This document shows positions 33,116 to 41,625 of a stretch of DNA of 41,625 nt, piece after piece. Under the pieces are notes generated by a model. That model saw only the letters and a program-made list of their open reading frames with translations. It was not told where the DNA came from and searched no databases. How positions within the stretch are numbered: the first letter of the stretch is position 1; the number at the start of each line of letters is the position of its first letter. The translations under genes were made by a program, and so were the position numbers. Origin of the DNA: Magnetococcales bacterium (GTDB taxonomy: Bacteria; Pseudomonadota; Magnetococcia; Magnetococcales; JADGAP01); contig JADGAP010000010.1 in assembly GCA_015231965.1 (NCBI GenBank), forward strand, positions 1-41,625, in the 5' to 3' direction.

Positions 33116-33541
33116 CTACCAACAAGCGGTGGGGGCTTTGCCGCCGTCGGAGTTGAGGGTGAGATTGCCGCAGGTGGAGGCGTCGCTGGCCTGGGCACCG
33201 GTGGCGTTGACGCTGGCGGTGACGGTGAAGGCGGCGCTGGTGCCGTTGAGGGTGAGGTTGTAGTAGCCCTTTTCGCTGGTGGAGCTGTTGTAGACCCCTC
33301 CCGAGCCGAGGGTGGCGTTGGCGTAGGAGTTGTTGGCGTAGTAGTAGCGTTCCATGCGGCTGGCGACTTGCAGCAGGGCGGCGTGGGCGTCGGCGCGGCG
33401 GGTTTTGCGGGCCGAATCCTGGTACTGGGGCACGGCGATGGCCGCCAGCACCCCGATGATGGCCATGGCGATGAGCAGTTCAATCAGGGAAAAGCCTTCC
33501 GTTGCGCCGTACTTGCCCCGGGTCCGCAAACGATTCGCCAT
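33116..33541 (-). CDS. pilE: Type IV pilin-like protein PilE
   Basis: Prepilin of 141 residues. The leader ends in Gly before FSLIELLIAMAIIGVLAAIA, with the canonical Phe at +1 and Glu at +5, so it is processed by PilD and assembled through the hydrophobic helix. The globular part carries two cysteines near the C-terminus (STCGN and TACW) that could form the D-region disulfide. Seven of its nine Asn residues lie in N-X-S/T sequons. AGGAGG eight bases before the ATG supports the start. It is the last gene of the minor-pilin operon, 147 bp after pilY1, which fits a PilE-type minor pilin rather than the major subunit. Confidence 0.9.
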   Translation of the reverse strand: MANRLRTRGKYGATEGFSLIELLIAMAIIGVLAAIAVPQYQDSARKTRRADAHAALLQVASRMERYYYANNSYANATLGSGGVYNSSTSEKGYYNLTLNGTSAAFTVTASVNATGAQASDASTCGNLTLNSDGGKAPTACW

Positions 33542-33688
33542 GCCGTGTTCCTCCTGGAAAATGGGCCCCGCCGCCTTGTGCGGCGTTCAAGCATCCTGTT
33601 GGGGGCGTTTCGCCCCGGCTTTCCTCGCTCCCCGCCCCGCTCCGGCCCGAGCCAGCGGGGAGAGGGGAGAGGGGGCGATGAGAAGACG

Positions 33689-36600
33689 TTATTTGATCAT
33701 GGGGTATTCCCGCCAGGAGATTTCGCCGCTGCGCACCCCGGAGCCGATGGTATTGGCGTCCTCCTTGGTCACCGAGCCGGTGGACATTTGGGTGATCACG
33801 GTCACGGCCTTCTCCCCCTTGCCCGCGCCGGTGTGCAGATTGGGGGTGGTGGCCATGCCCCGTCCCAGGCTGACGCTCTTGATCGACTCCTCCTGGGAGG
33901 TTCCGTTCACCGTCACGGTTTGGGAACCGAAGACCGTGGGGTTGCTGTAGGCGGTTCCGGTCTTGTAATAGAGCCCGACCAGTCGGCTGAGCCCTTCCGC
34001 CGAGCATTGGTTGGGGTCCGGGGTGTAGAAGGTGGCGAAGAGGGTGGCCCCCAGCAGGGACATGGGGTTGAGGGCCTTTTCCGAGGGGTTGGTTCCGTCG
34101 GCGTTGAGCTGCATGAACCAGCCCGTGGCGTTGTTGGCGATGTGGCTCTCCAGACCGTTGAGCGTGGTGATGTTGCCGCCGGTGGCGGTGAGGGGGGCGG
34201 TCAGGTTGCCATCGGAAAGCACCCCGGCGCTGGTGATGGAAAAGAGGTTGGTCAGGGAGAGGGTGGTGCCGTTTTCCGGATCCCGCACCCCGTAGAGCCC
34301 CTGTTGCACCGTGTTGGTCTTGTCGGCGGAGACGTAGAGACGTCCTGAACCGGCGTAGACCCAATGCTTGCCCTTTTCGTCCAGGGCCACGGTGGGGGTG
34401 GTGGTGATGGGGCGCCCGGGGTCCAGGAGCAGGGTGGCGTTGCTCCAGTTGGTGACGTTGCCGGTTTCGCTCATGTTGAGCCGCCACAATCCCCCCAGGG
34501 TGGAGCTGTTGTTGCCCGACGTGCCGAAATAGAGGGTGTCGCCGAGAAAATCCAGATCCCAGTCCACCGAAACCGGGTCGCCCATGAAGGTGTTGGCACC
34601 GCCGGTGAGGCTGAACCCTCGGGCGAAGGTGAGACTGGAAAGGTTGTAAGCGTAGAGCGAGGGGGTGGCGTTGTACGAGGCGGTGGTCATGTTGTTGGGC
34701 CCCGTGCCGGTCACCAGATACCACTGGTTGGTGGTGTTGCCCGATACATCGCGGAAGGCGGAGACGGTGGGATAGACGGTGGTGAAGGAGCGGTCCGGCA
34801 ACTGAAATTCCGCCTTCAGGATCGGCTCGTTTTCCGGATTGGTGATGTCGAAGACGAGGTAGGCCGAGGCGCGGGTGCGGTCATCGGTAGCGTTGCCGCC
34901 GCCCAGGCCGTTGGCGCTGGCGTCGATGGTCATGCTGCCGCCGCCGAAGCGCATCCCCGCCACCAGCACCGTTCCCCAGCCGCCGGGATGGTCGCTGTCG
35001 GCGGTGAAGACCTTGGCGTCGAACACCCGGGGCTTGCCGTCCACGTAGAAGACGTGGGAGTAGTCGGTCTGCTTGAGCCATTTGAGGTGGGGCAGAAGAT
35101 TCATCGGGGCGTAGGCCCAGAGTTCCGACCCCAGGGGGTGGGTGGTGGCGCTGGTGTTGCTTCCGGGAATCGTACCGTTGAGCGAAAACGTTTGATTGAC
35201 CGCGTCGTAGAACCCGCCGTTGAAGGCGTGGAGGAATCCGTCGTTGGCCCCCACGTAGACCACTTGCCGCCGGTTGGCGTAGCGTTCCCGGAAGGTGGCG
35301 TAACTGGAGTCGCTGTAGAGCAGGTCGAAGGCCTCCTTGGGCGGTCCCACCACGGTGGGGGAGGAGTTGACGATGTCCCCCAGGCGCATCACCTCGGTAT
35401 TGCCGTCGCTGTCGTAGTCCACGGAGCGGGAGCGGTAGCCGCCGGTGGGGGTCTCCTGTCCCCGCAGATAGTTGATCAGGCCGTCCGCCGACTGTTCGTT
35501 GGCCAGGTCGAAATGGCCGTACTTGGTGGCATTGACGGCGCTGGCGGTGAAATCGATGAACTCCCCGGCGTCCACCACGTTGTCGCCGTCGGCGTCGATC
35601 CAGGTTTTGATGAAACGCCCGCTGTTGGCCAGGGAGGCGTAACTCCGTTGGGTCGTCAGGTCGGTGGTGGAGTTGTAGTACATCTGGATGCGGGCGTTCC
35701 ACAGCGGGCTGATTTCGTCGATATCGGCCACGGTGTGGGAGGTGGCGGAGAAGACCGAGCCGTTGTACGAGGTGTAGCGTTTGACCTTGGTGCGAAAGTC
35801 GGTTTCGTCGAAGTAGAATTCGATCACCTTGTCGGTGTCGTAGTTGTCCAGCTTGGCGTTGCCGTCGTCCTCGCGCATCCAGCCGAAGGTGTCCACCCAC
35901 AGGGCTTGCAGGGTGCCCACCCAGGTGACCCGATTGCCTGAACCATCCTGCCGGGAGGGTTCGAAGTAGGCCTGATAGACCGCCCCCTCGCCCCCCGCCG
36001 TGGTGGAGACCACCGCCGCCGCCGTGCCCGAGGAGGTGCGCTGCAAAATGTCCTGGAAGGTGCGGTCCAGGGACTCTTCCAACTGAGCCGGGTTGGAGGC
36101 GAAGAAATAGGTGTCGGGGATGCCGTCGGGAAGGGCGGTGCCGTTGCTGTTGCTCTTTTTGTCCCACTCGCTTTGCAGGTCGGGGAGGTTGTTGCCGTTG
36201 CTGTCCTGGAACGACCCCCACTTGGCGGCGTACCACAGGGGATCCTTGAGCAGGGCGGCGGTGGTGTTGGTGGTGAGATTGTAGACCGCCGTGGTGGTGG
36301 GGTCGGTGGCGCTGCAGGTTCCGCACTTCAGGCCGGAGATGCCCGAGGGGGCGGTGAAGGCGTTGGCCCCCGAGTGGAGGTGCAGGCCATCCTGGGTGGT
36401 GCCGCTCAAAATGTAGCCGTGGCCCACCTTGTAGCCCAGATTGGCGAAGGGGATGCTGGTGCTGACCATGATCTGGCTGCTGGTGACGGAAAAGTAGATG
36501 CTGCCGCCCAGATCCAGGTCGTAGTCGTTGCCTTGCAGGCTGTCCTCCCAGGCCATCAGCGCCTTGCCGGTGGTGACGCCGCCGGTGGTGGTGATGGCTT

Positions 36601-38842
36601 GGGTCAGTTTGAAATCCACCAGGGAGCAGGGCATGTAGCTTTTGCTCTCGTCCAGGCAGGCGGGCAGCAGGGTGACGGTCTGGTTGGTCGCGCCGCCGGG
36701 GACGGCGATCTCCAGCTTGGGGGTTCCGGGGGCCAACTGCACGGCGTAGGTGTCCACATTTTGCGTGCCGTTGAGGGTGGTGGAACCGCTGGCCCGAATG
36801 TCGTTGAGGTGGGCGTGATAGGCGATGCCGGCGATGCGGTAGGAGCCCTGTTCCGCCCCGGCCATGGGGCAGATCCCCTTGACGTTCCCCAGGGCGGTGA
36901 CGTTCTTGGCGGTGCAGATGTTCTGCCCGGAGACATTGGCCACCCCGTTGTCGCCCACGAAATAGGAGCCGTTGATCGACTCGCCGACGCCCACCTGGTT
37001 GGTCAGGGCGGTGGAGTTGTAGCTGCTGTCCAGGGCGGCCTCCACGCCGTAGGAGGCCCCGTCCAGTTCGTCGGAGTCCACCGACGGATTGCTGGTGTTG
37101 ATGGCCACCACGAACAACCCGGCGCAGGAGGTGGTGTTGGTCATGGGGCAGCTCCACGACTGGGGGGTCTCCAGACCGGCGATGAGGCTGGAGTCGCCGG
37201 AGCGGTACTGCCCGGTGATCGGTTCGCCCGCCATGTAGCGCAGGGCGTTGAGGTAGATTTCGGAGAAGGGGTTGCCCCAGTTGTAGCAGGCGTTGGTTTC
37301 GTTGCCATAAAAATTGACCGACAGGGCGCAGGAGTCGCTGCCCGAGCCGGAGGCGGCGTAGGTCCAGGAGCCGTGCTTGTAGCCGTAGATGCGAAAGAGG
37401 GTCCAGGCGTTGATGATCCCTTCCGCCTTGGTGGAGGTGTCATTGACCCCGTTGGGGACGGTGGCCCCTTGGTAGACCTTGGTGAAGTGACCGTCGGTGG
37501 TGGTGGCCACCTCCCGGGTCATGCTGCCGATGTCGGTGATCAGGTCGCCGCCGGAGTTGTGCTTGCTGTAGGTGCCGGCCATCATGCCGAAATACATCTG
37601 GTCGTTGTCGCCGTAGGTTTGCAGCAGGCCGATGGGCTTGTAGTTGCCGCTGGGATACTGCTTGCACTGCTCTTGATTGATATAGCTGGTGTTGCACGCT
37701 TGCACCCGGGCGGTGTAGTCGAAAACCCCCAATCCGGCGTCGGCCTGGGTGGGAAAGGCGCGGGCGGCGTAAAGGTCCGACTTGGAGGGGTCGTTGTAGT
37801 TGACGCCGTTGGACGAATCCTCCTCCCGCCAGCGGCACTGCACCACCTCGCCCATGGCCCACAGGGCGTAGTTGCCCTTGGCCACCCGGATCAACGGCGC
37901 GGCGGTGACGCTTTGGGAGTAGGTGGCGGAGCTGTCATAAGTGGTATTGCACAGGGTGATGCCGGCCCGGGTTTTGTTGTTCAACGACCACGCCGCCACC
38001 GTGCCGGAAGAGTAGGTTTGGATCACCTCGATGGTGACGGTTCCGGTTCCGGTGTTTTTGGCGGTGACGTAACCCAGCATGGCCAGGACGTTGGTGTCGG
38101 TGCGGGTGATGCGGACAAAGTCGTTGATCACCCATTCGGTGGTGTTGAAGCCGGAGACGGTGAAGGTTTTGCTCCCGGTCCCGATGGCCACGGAGGTGGC
38201 GCTGGTGCGGGTGGCCTCGGTGGGTTGGGAGAAGGGGGTGAGCTGGGGGATGTCCGATCCGTCGTAATATTTGGCGAAGCTGTGGATGTCCATGGGCAGG
38301 TAGGCCCGCTCCAGCACCGTGTCGCTGGAGGCGTCGATGCGCCGATGGCCGCCGAAGAGAATTTTGCGGATGGCGTCCATCCGCGTCATGGATCCCCAGT
38401 TGAGAAAGTTGCCGCTCCAGTAGCCGGTCAGGTTGCCGCTGCAATATTTATCGCTGGTATTGCCCACCGGCTCGAACCGTTTGTAGGTGGTGCCGTTGTA
38501 GGCGTAGGTGGCGTTGTAGGTGTAGCACTTGTAGCTGTCGAAGTAGCCGTAATAGTCCACGTTGTGGGTGTAGCCGGTTTCGGGAACGCCGTCGCCGGTG
38601 AGGTCGGTGTAGTCGTCGTAGGCCTTGGTGAAGAGCTGGTGATCCTTGGAGGCGGCCAGCATCACCATGGGCGTCACCGACTGGATCAGATTGACCGGCG
38701 TGGTGGAAAACTGGCTCATGGTGTAGGACGACACCTGGCCCCACAGCGGTTGCAGGGCGGCGAGCGCCACCCCCAGCGCCGCCAAGAGCCCCAGGCCCCA
38801 CCGCGTCATCCCCCCGCTCGAAGGTTGTTGCAGGCGTTCCAT
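33689..38842 (-). CDS. pilY1: Type IV pilus tip adhesin/biogenesis factor PilY1
   Basis: Large secreted protein of 1717 residues. The signal peptide ends near LQPLWG. The N-terminal region has MVMLAASKDHQLFTKAYDDY and TGDGVPETGY, common in PilY1 proteins. A calcium-binding-like DADGDNVVDAGEF lies near 1080-1092. The C-terminal PilC-type propeller has LGDIVNSSPTVVG and YVGANDGFLHAFNG (near 1190). It is expected at the pilus tip, acting in adhesion and in countering PilT retraction. It holds 44 N-X-S/T sequons by hand count. I used ATG 38842 (GAGAGG eight bases upstream); an in-frame ATG at 38866 is possible. It lies between the inserted array and pilE. Confidence 0.93.
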   Translation of the reverse strand: MERLQQPSSGGMTRWGLGLLAALGVALAALQPLWGQVSSYTMSQFSTTPVNLIQSVTPMVMLAASKDHQLFTKAYDDYTDLTGDGVPETGYTHNVDYYGYFDSYKCYTYNATYAYNGTTYKRFEPVGNTSDKYCSGNLTGYWSGNFLNWGSMTRMDAIRKILFGGHRRIDASSDTVLERAYLPMDIHSFAKYYDGSDIPQLTPFSQPTEATRTSATSVAIGTGSKTFTVSGFNTTEWVINDFVRITRTDTNVLAMLGYVTAKNTGTGTVTIEVIQTYSSGTVAAWSLNNKTRAGITLCNTTYDSSATYSQSVTAAPLIRVAKGNYALWAMGEVVQCRWREEDSSNGVNYNDPSKSDLYAARAFPTQADAGLGVFDYTARVQACNTSYINQEQCKQYPSGNYKPIGLLQTYGDNDQMYFGMMAGTYSKHNSGGDLITDIGSMTREVATTTDGHFTKVYQGATVPNGVNDTSTKAEGIINAWTLFRIYGYKHGSWTYAASGSGSDSCALSVNFYGNETNACYNWGNPFSEIYLNALRYMAGEPITGQYRSGDSSLIAGLETPQSWSCPMTNTTSCAGLFVVAINTSNPSVDSDELDGASYGVEAALDSSYNSTALTNQVGVGESINGSYFVGDNGVANVSGQNICTAKNVTALGNVKGICPMAGAEQGSYRIAGIAYHAHLNDIRASGSTTLNGTQNVDTYAVQLAPGTPKLEIAVPGGATNQTVTLLPACLDESKSYMPCSLVDFKLTQAITTTGGVTTGKALMAWEDSLQGNDYDLDLGGSIYFSVTSSQIMVSTSIPFANLGYKVGHGYILSGTTQDGLHLHSGANAFTAPSGISGLKCGTCSATDPTTTAVYNLTTNTTAALLKDPLWYAAKWGSFQDSNGNNLPDLQSEWDKKSNSNGTALPDGIPDTYFFASNPAQLEESLDRTFQDILQRTSSGTAAAVVSTTAGGEGAVYQAYFEPSRQDGSGNRVTWVGTLQALWVDTFGWMREDDGNAKLDNYDTDKVIEFYFDETDFRTKVKRYTSYNGSVFSATSHTVADIDEISPLWNARIQMYYNSTTDLTTQRSYASLANSGRFIKTWIDADGDNVVDAGEFIDFTASAVNATKYGHFDLANEQSADGLINYLRGQETPTGGYRSRSVDYDSDGNTEVMRLGDIVNSSPTVVGPPKEAFDLLYSDSSYATFRERYANRRQVVYVGANDGFLHAFNGGFYDAVNQTFSLNGTIPGSNTSATTHPLGSELWAYAPMNLLPHLKWLKQTDYSHVFYVDGKPRVFDAKVFTADSDHPGGWGTVLVAGMRFGGGSMTIDASANGLGGGNATDDRTRASAYLVFDITNPENEPILKAEFQLPDRSFTTVYPTVSAFRDVSGNTTNQWYLVTGTGPNNMTTASYNATPSLYAYNLSSLTFARGFSLTGGANTFMGDPVSVDWDLDFLGDTLYFGTSGNNSSTLGGLWRLNMSETGNVTNWSNATLLLDPGRPITTTPTVALDEKGKHWVYAGSGRLYVSADKTNTVQQGLYGVRDPENGTTLSLTNLFSITSAGVLSDGNLTAPLTATGGNITTLNGLESHIANNATGWFMQLNADGTNPSEKALNPMSLLGATLFATFYTPDPNQCSAEGLSRLVGLYYKTGTAYSNPTVFGSQTVTVNGTSQEESIKSVSLGRGMATTPNLHTGAGKGEKAVTVITQMSTGSVTKEDANTIGSGVRSGEISWREYPMIK

Positions 38843-38970
38843 GGTCGTTCCCTCTCCCGCCGTCATGCTTGGTTGCGTTCTCAAGATATCCTGCAAGGCC
38901 GCCTGTTTTGGCAATGCGCACTTATCGATCATCGGAGAATGGGGTTGGATGAGCCTAGCAATTTCAGACC

Positions 38971-39424
38971 ATTATGACGCATGAATCCTCCCCCATTCTT
39001 CGGCTCGTCATTCCCACGAAAGCGGGAATCCAGTCCCGGTTATCGTGTACCAAAGATCGGTCCAGTTCGAAAATATGGCATTTTCATTATGACGCGTGAG
39101 CCACTCCAATTTTGAAGCTCGTCATTCCCGCGAAAGCGGGAATCCAGTCCCGGTTATCGTGTACCAAAGATCGGTCCAGTTCGAAAAATATGGCATTTTC
39201 ATTATGACGCGTGAGCCACTCCAATTTTAAAGCTCGTCATTCCCGCGAAAGCGGGAATCCAGTCCCGGTTATCGTGTACCAAAGATCGGTCCAGTTCGAA
39301 AAATATGGCATTTTCATTATGACGCGTGAGCCACTCCAATTTTAAAGCTCGTCATTCCCGCGAAAGCGGGAATCCAGTCCCGGTTATTGTGTACCAAAGA
39401 TCGGCCCAATTGGGATTTTCATGC
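38971..39424. repeat. Four-unit 115-bp tandem array
   Basis: Units begin with ATTATGACGC at 38971, 39086, 39201 and 39316. Units 2 and 3 are nearly identical, unit 1 diverges at its left end, and unit 4 runs into the 3' end of the GIY-YIG gene. Each unit carries one dRS3-like ATTCCC-N8-GGGAAT palindrome (39010-39029 imperfect, 39124-39143, 39239-39258, 39354-39373). On the minus strand every unit can read NWTDLWYTI-TGTGFPLSRE and a stop, which is the last part of the GIY-YIG protein. The array therefore looks like serial duplications of that gene end. There are no spacers, so it is not CRISPR. Confidence 0.9.
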
Positions 39425-39666
39425 TCTATCAACTGTACCTTCCAGGAACGATTCCATTTTTTGATCTGCTTTTCTCTATATAAAGCCTCGGACATCTCCT
39501 GGTGCAGTTCAAAATAGACTAATCGGTGGACTTTATGGCGTTTGGTGAATCCATCGATGATATCTTCCCTATGTTCAGAAATTCGTCTAACCAGATCGCT
39601 GGTGACTCCTACATACAGAGTTCCGTTGCTTTGACTGGCCAGTATGTAAACGGCAGGCTGTCTCAC
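39352..39666 (-). CDS. Stand-alone GIY-YIG endonuclease
   Basis: Small GIY-YIG nuclease-like protein of 104 residues starting at GTG. Motifs: VYI (Tyr7) and YVGVTSDLVRRISEHR (Tyr18, Arg27/28), metal-binding Glu65 in ALYREKQIKKW, and a terminal NPNWADLW segment. All catalytic positions appear intact. The last 19 residues (86-104) lie inside unit 4 of the 115-bp array, and the palindromic repeat encodes the GFPLSRE end and the stop. The gene sits between pilX and pilY1 in an otherwise typical minor-pilin operon, on the same strand. It may be a repeat-associated mobility or repair nuclease; its function is not established. Confidence 0.85.
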   Translation of the reverse strand: MRQPAVYILASQSNGTLYVGVTSDLVRRISEHREDIIDGFTKRHKVHRLVYFELHQEMSEALYREKQIKKWNRSWKVQLIEHENPNWADLWYTITGTGFPLSRE

Positions 39667-39778
39667 GTGGGGGGTAGCCTTTTCAAAATCTTGGCATTAG
39701 CGCGTCATCAATGGATCGGGGATGGGAATGGCGAGGGAGTACGGGCGGTGAAATGATGCGCCATGGAACCAGGACTGG

Positions 39779-39798
39779 ATTCCCGCTTTCGCGGGAAT
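39779..39798. repeat. dRS3-like palindrome near the pilX stop
   Basis: ATTCCC-GCTTTCGC-GGGAAT, the same 20-bp core as at 18-37 and in the array but inverted relative to the array. With the array it brackets the GIY-YIG gene. The remaining 39667-39844 sequence shows no gene. Confidence 0.85.
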
Positions 39799-39844
39799 GA
39801 CAGCTTTTTGGGAACGGGTTCCGCACTCCTTCCAACTCTCAATA

Positions 39845-40522
39845 TCAGTTGCGGATGACGTGGCGATAGTCGCTGCCGGTCATGGAGCGCGCCCCGCCCG
39901 TGCCGCTCAGGCTGCGGCTGCGAATGTCATAGAGGATCTGTCCGCCGCTGGCGGCGGAACCCTTGCCGGTCCCCTCGTACCCCGACATCATCGCCGCCCC
40001 CGCCCCGGCGGCCTGAATCAACCCCAGGCGATAGACATACAGATTGGCGGCGAGGTCGTTGCTCCCGTCGGCGTTGAGATCCGCGCCGTAGGCGGCGTCG
40101 GTGACGTTGTAGTCGGTGAGGCGATTGGCGTAGCCCGCCGCCGCCTTGTCCTCGTAGAGGTTGTCGGCGACGCTGTCGCCGTTCTGATCCCGGAGGGTCA
40201 AGCCGGAGGGCATGGTGAAAAGATTGGCCTGGAGCGACCCCGCCGGATTGGCGTTGCTCGGCCATCCCCGATAGAAGACGTGGTTGTCCAACACCTCGGA
40301 CATCACCCCCCGGCCCCCTTCCGAGCTTTCCAGGGCGCGGACCTCGAAGGCGGCGTTGGCGCTGATTTTTTGTTCCATGGTGGTGTTTTGCATGCTGTTC
40401 ACCGCCACCATGGTGAGAATGGCGAGAAACACCAGGGCGGTCACCAGCACATAGCCCCCCTCGCCCCGGGAGGGCGGCGGTGGAAGAGAAGGCGGGCGGG
40501 GCGGGAGAGAGGGGCGGACCAT
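39845..40522 (-). CDS. pilX: Type IV pilus minor pilin PilX
   Basis: Minor pilin of 225 residues. After a Pro/Arg-rich leader, GEGGYVLVTALVFLAILTM resembles the PilX N-terminal domain: a prepilin peptidase site with Tyr at +1 and no Glu at +5. The following SMQNTTMEQKISANAAFEV matches the PilX helix. It likely joins the PilV/W/X/E minor-pilin complex that primes pilus assembly with PilY1. The ATG lies three bases after pilW's stop and has GGAG seven bases upstream. In most operons of this type pilY1 follows directly; here about 1 kb with the GIY-YIG gene and array intervenes. Confidence 0.85.
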   Translation of the reverse strand: MVRPSLPPRPPSLPPPPSRGEGGYVLVTALVFLAILTMVAVNSMQNTTMEQKISANAAFEVRALESSEGGRGVMSEVLDNHVFYRGWPSNANPAGSLQANLFTMPSGLTLRDQNGDSVADNLYEDKAAAGYANRLTDYNVTDAAYGADLNADGSNDLAANLYVYRLGLIQAAGAGAAMMSGYEGTGKGSAASGGQILYDIRSRSLSGTGGARSMTGSDYRHVIRN

Positions 40523-40525
40523 GGA

Positions 40526-41625
40526 TCAGCTCCGAATCCGGTTGCGAACCTGAATCACCTTGCCGAACACCTTGCGGTAGTAGGCCTGCACCGAGGTTGC
40601 CGGGGCATAGGTGAAGTTGCCGGGCAGGGTGAGATTGCGGGTGTCGGCGTAGTTGGCATCCTTTTCCAAGGCGCGCACCACCAATCCCGCTCGCACGCTG
40701 ACCACTTCCGACCAGTCGGTCACGCCGCTGGCGACGAAATACCGGTTGGCGGTTCCATCGGCGTCGGAATCGACGCCGTAGGTCAGTTGCAGCTGCTCCA
40801 CCCCCTCGATCAAGGGCTCTTGGGCCAGGGTTCCCTGGTTGAGGTAGAGACGGGTGAGGGTGGGAATGGGGGAGCCGCCGTCGTCGGTGGAATCGCAGAC
40901 GTTGTTGGCCCCCTGATCGCTGCACGGGCGGACGAAATAGGCCTCCACCCGAAAGGGATAGTTGAAGGCGGTGATGTTGGTTCCCAGATCGGAGGGGTAG
41001 GAGAGGGCGCCCCCGCCGCTGGACTGCAACACCTCCGCCCGACGCCCCGGACCGGCGCGAAGGAAAAACGTGCTGTTCACCGTCTCCCAGGAGGCGGCGG
41101 CCCACGCCGCAGGGGTGGAGACCGCCGTGACGTTGCGATAGATCACGCCATTGTAGGTGACGTTTTCCCCCACGTCGTAGGTGGCGTTGGCGCTGTAATC
41201 GTAGGCGGCGTCGGGGTCGGCGTAGCGCACCACCACGAGGTCGCTGTTGGCCACGTAATCCGCCGCCGGAATGCAACCGGAGAGGGGCGTGGTGTTGTTG
41301 CCCTCGTAGCCCATCACCCCCACCGCCTGCATCGCCCAGCCGCTGGAGCAATCCCCGGAGACGCTCCCCGAGGCGGTGACCACCCGGGTCTCCACGCCAC
41401 CCCAGTGGTCGGCCATGCGCAACGCCGTCTCCAGCACGTCGGCGGCGAAGCGTCCATTCTCTTGCATATAGGAGAGATTGTCTTGAATGCGATAGCTCAC
41501 CCGGGAGCCGCTGAACATTTGCGCCACCCCCATCAGCAGCACCAGCCCGAGGGTGAGGGCGATCATGATCTCCACCAGGGTGAATCCGCCGCAACGCCGC
41601 CCGGGGAGGGGGCCGACGGGGGCGG
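40526..41625 (-). CDS. pilW: Type IV pilus minor pilin PilW (5' end outside window)
   Basis: Partial gene reading off the right edge. In-frame codons upstream of the first start-like codon (GTG 41575) give CGGFTLVEIMIALTLGLVLL, so the prepilin cleavage site and Glu at +5 lie before any start in the window and the true start is beyond 41625. The remaining roughly 360 residues have the PilW look: MFSGSRVSYRIQDNLSYMQE and then ENGRFAADVLETALR, a beta-rich middle, and the C-terminal part VVVRALEKDANYADT. About ten N-X-S/T sequons are present. pilX follows three bases after the stop. Confidence 0.88.
   Translation of the reverse strand, partial: APVGPLPGRRCGGFTLVEIMIALTLGLVLLMGVAQMFSGSRVSYRIQDNLSYMQENGRFAADVLETALRMADHWGGVETRVVTASGSVSGDCSSGWAMQAVGVMGYEGNNTTPLSGCIPAADYVANSDLVVVRYADPDAAYDYSANATYDVGENVTYNGVIYRNVTAVSTPAAWAAASWETVNSTFFLRAGPGRRAEVLQSSGGGALSYPSDLGTNITAFNYPFRVEAYFVRPCSDQGANNVCDSTDDGGSPIPTLTRLYLNQGTLAQEPLIEGVEQLQLTYGVDSDADGTANRYFVASGVTDWSEVVSVRAGLVVRALEKDANYADTRNLTLPGNFTYAPATSVQAYYRKVFGKVIQVRNRIRS

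Noticed and set aside
38971-39424. CRISPR array
   Set aside because: The whole 115-bp unit is repeated with no variable spacers and no cas genes.

Overview
The window is a high-GC stretch of a Gram-negative, motile, respiring bacterium, most likely a proteobacterium. The signs are lipobox and signal-peptide proteins, a type IV pilus minor-pilin operon, a chemoreceptor, c-type cytochromes, sigma-54 and c-di-GMP signalling, and dRS3-like palindromes. No rRNA, tRNA or other taxonomic marker was seen, so I do not go below phylum level.

Layout. (1) 188-7850, minus strand: one tightly packed operon, sbcD-sbcC-modA-modB-modC, joining a hairpin/double-strand-break nuclease to a molybdate ABC transporter. 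(2) 7851-8351: a repeat-filled gap holding a truncated copy of a dispersed repeat, a second element with 14-bp terminal inverted repeats, and a terminator. (3) 8352-16305, minus strand: a large HBM-type chemoreceptor, a secreted cupredoxin, a small lipoprotein, a sensor-PAS-GGDEF-EAL protein and a ChaN-type iron/heme lipoprotein. (4) 16424-28607: a redox and signalling neighbourhood. It holds a triheme cytochrome, a divergent histidine kinase/NtrC-type regulator pair, a Sel1-repeat protein, a monoheme cytochrome c and two stand-alone seven-bladed propeller proteins. A convergent operon encodes a HAMP-like membrane protein, a seven-heme cytochrome and a second two-TM membrane protein. A diguanylate cyclase whose periplasmic domain carries a c-type heme motif ends the block. 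(5) 28898-33027: a ComB-like phosphatase, a PtuA/PtuB (Septu-type) antiphage pair and a decayed IS transposase. (6) 33116-41625, minus strand: pilW (cut by the window edge)-pilX-pilY1-pilE, with a GIY-YIG nuclease gene and a 115-bp tandem array lodged between pilX and pilY1.

How it may fit together (inference). Region 4 looks like a periplasmic electron-transfer and redox-sensing locus: multiheme cytochromes and propeller proteins outside the inner membrane, membrane proteins spanning it, and outputs through a sigma-54 activator and c-di-GMP. The kinase at 17233 and the GGDEF-EAL protein at 12643 share the same periplasmic sensor region, so one signal may feed both transcription and c-di-GMP turnover. 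Type IV pili are a common c-di-GMP target, so the pilus operon may be downstream in function.

The most novel observations are the cytochrome/propeller signalling locus, the GIY-YIG gene whose own 3' end is the building block of the adjacent tandem array, the strong excess of N-X-S/T sequons in the pilus proteins, the MITE-like elements, and the AT-rich mosaic segment inside ptuA. All calls come from reading the sequence; no database search was run.
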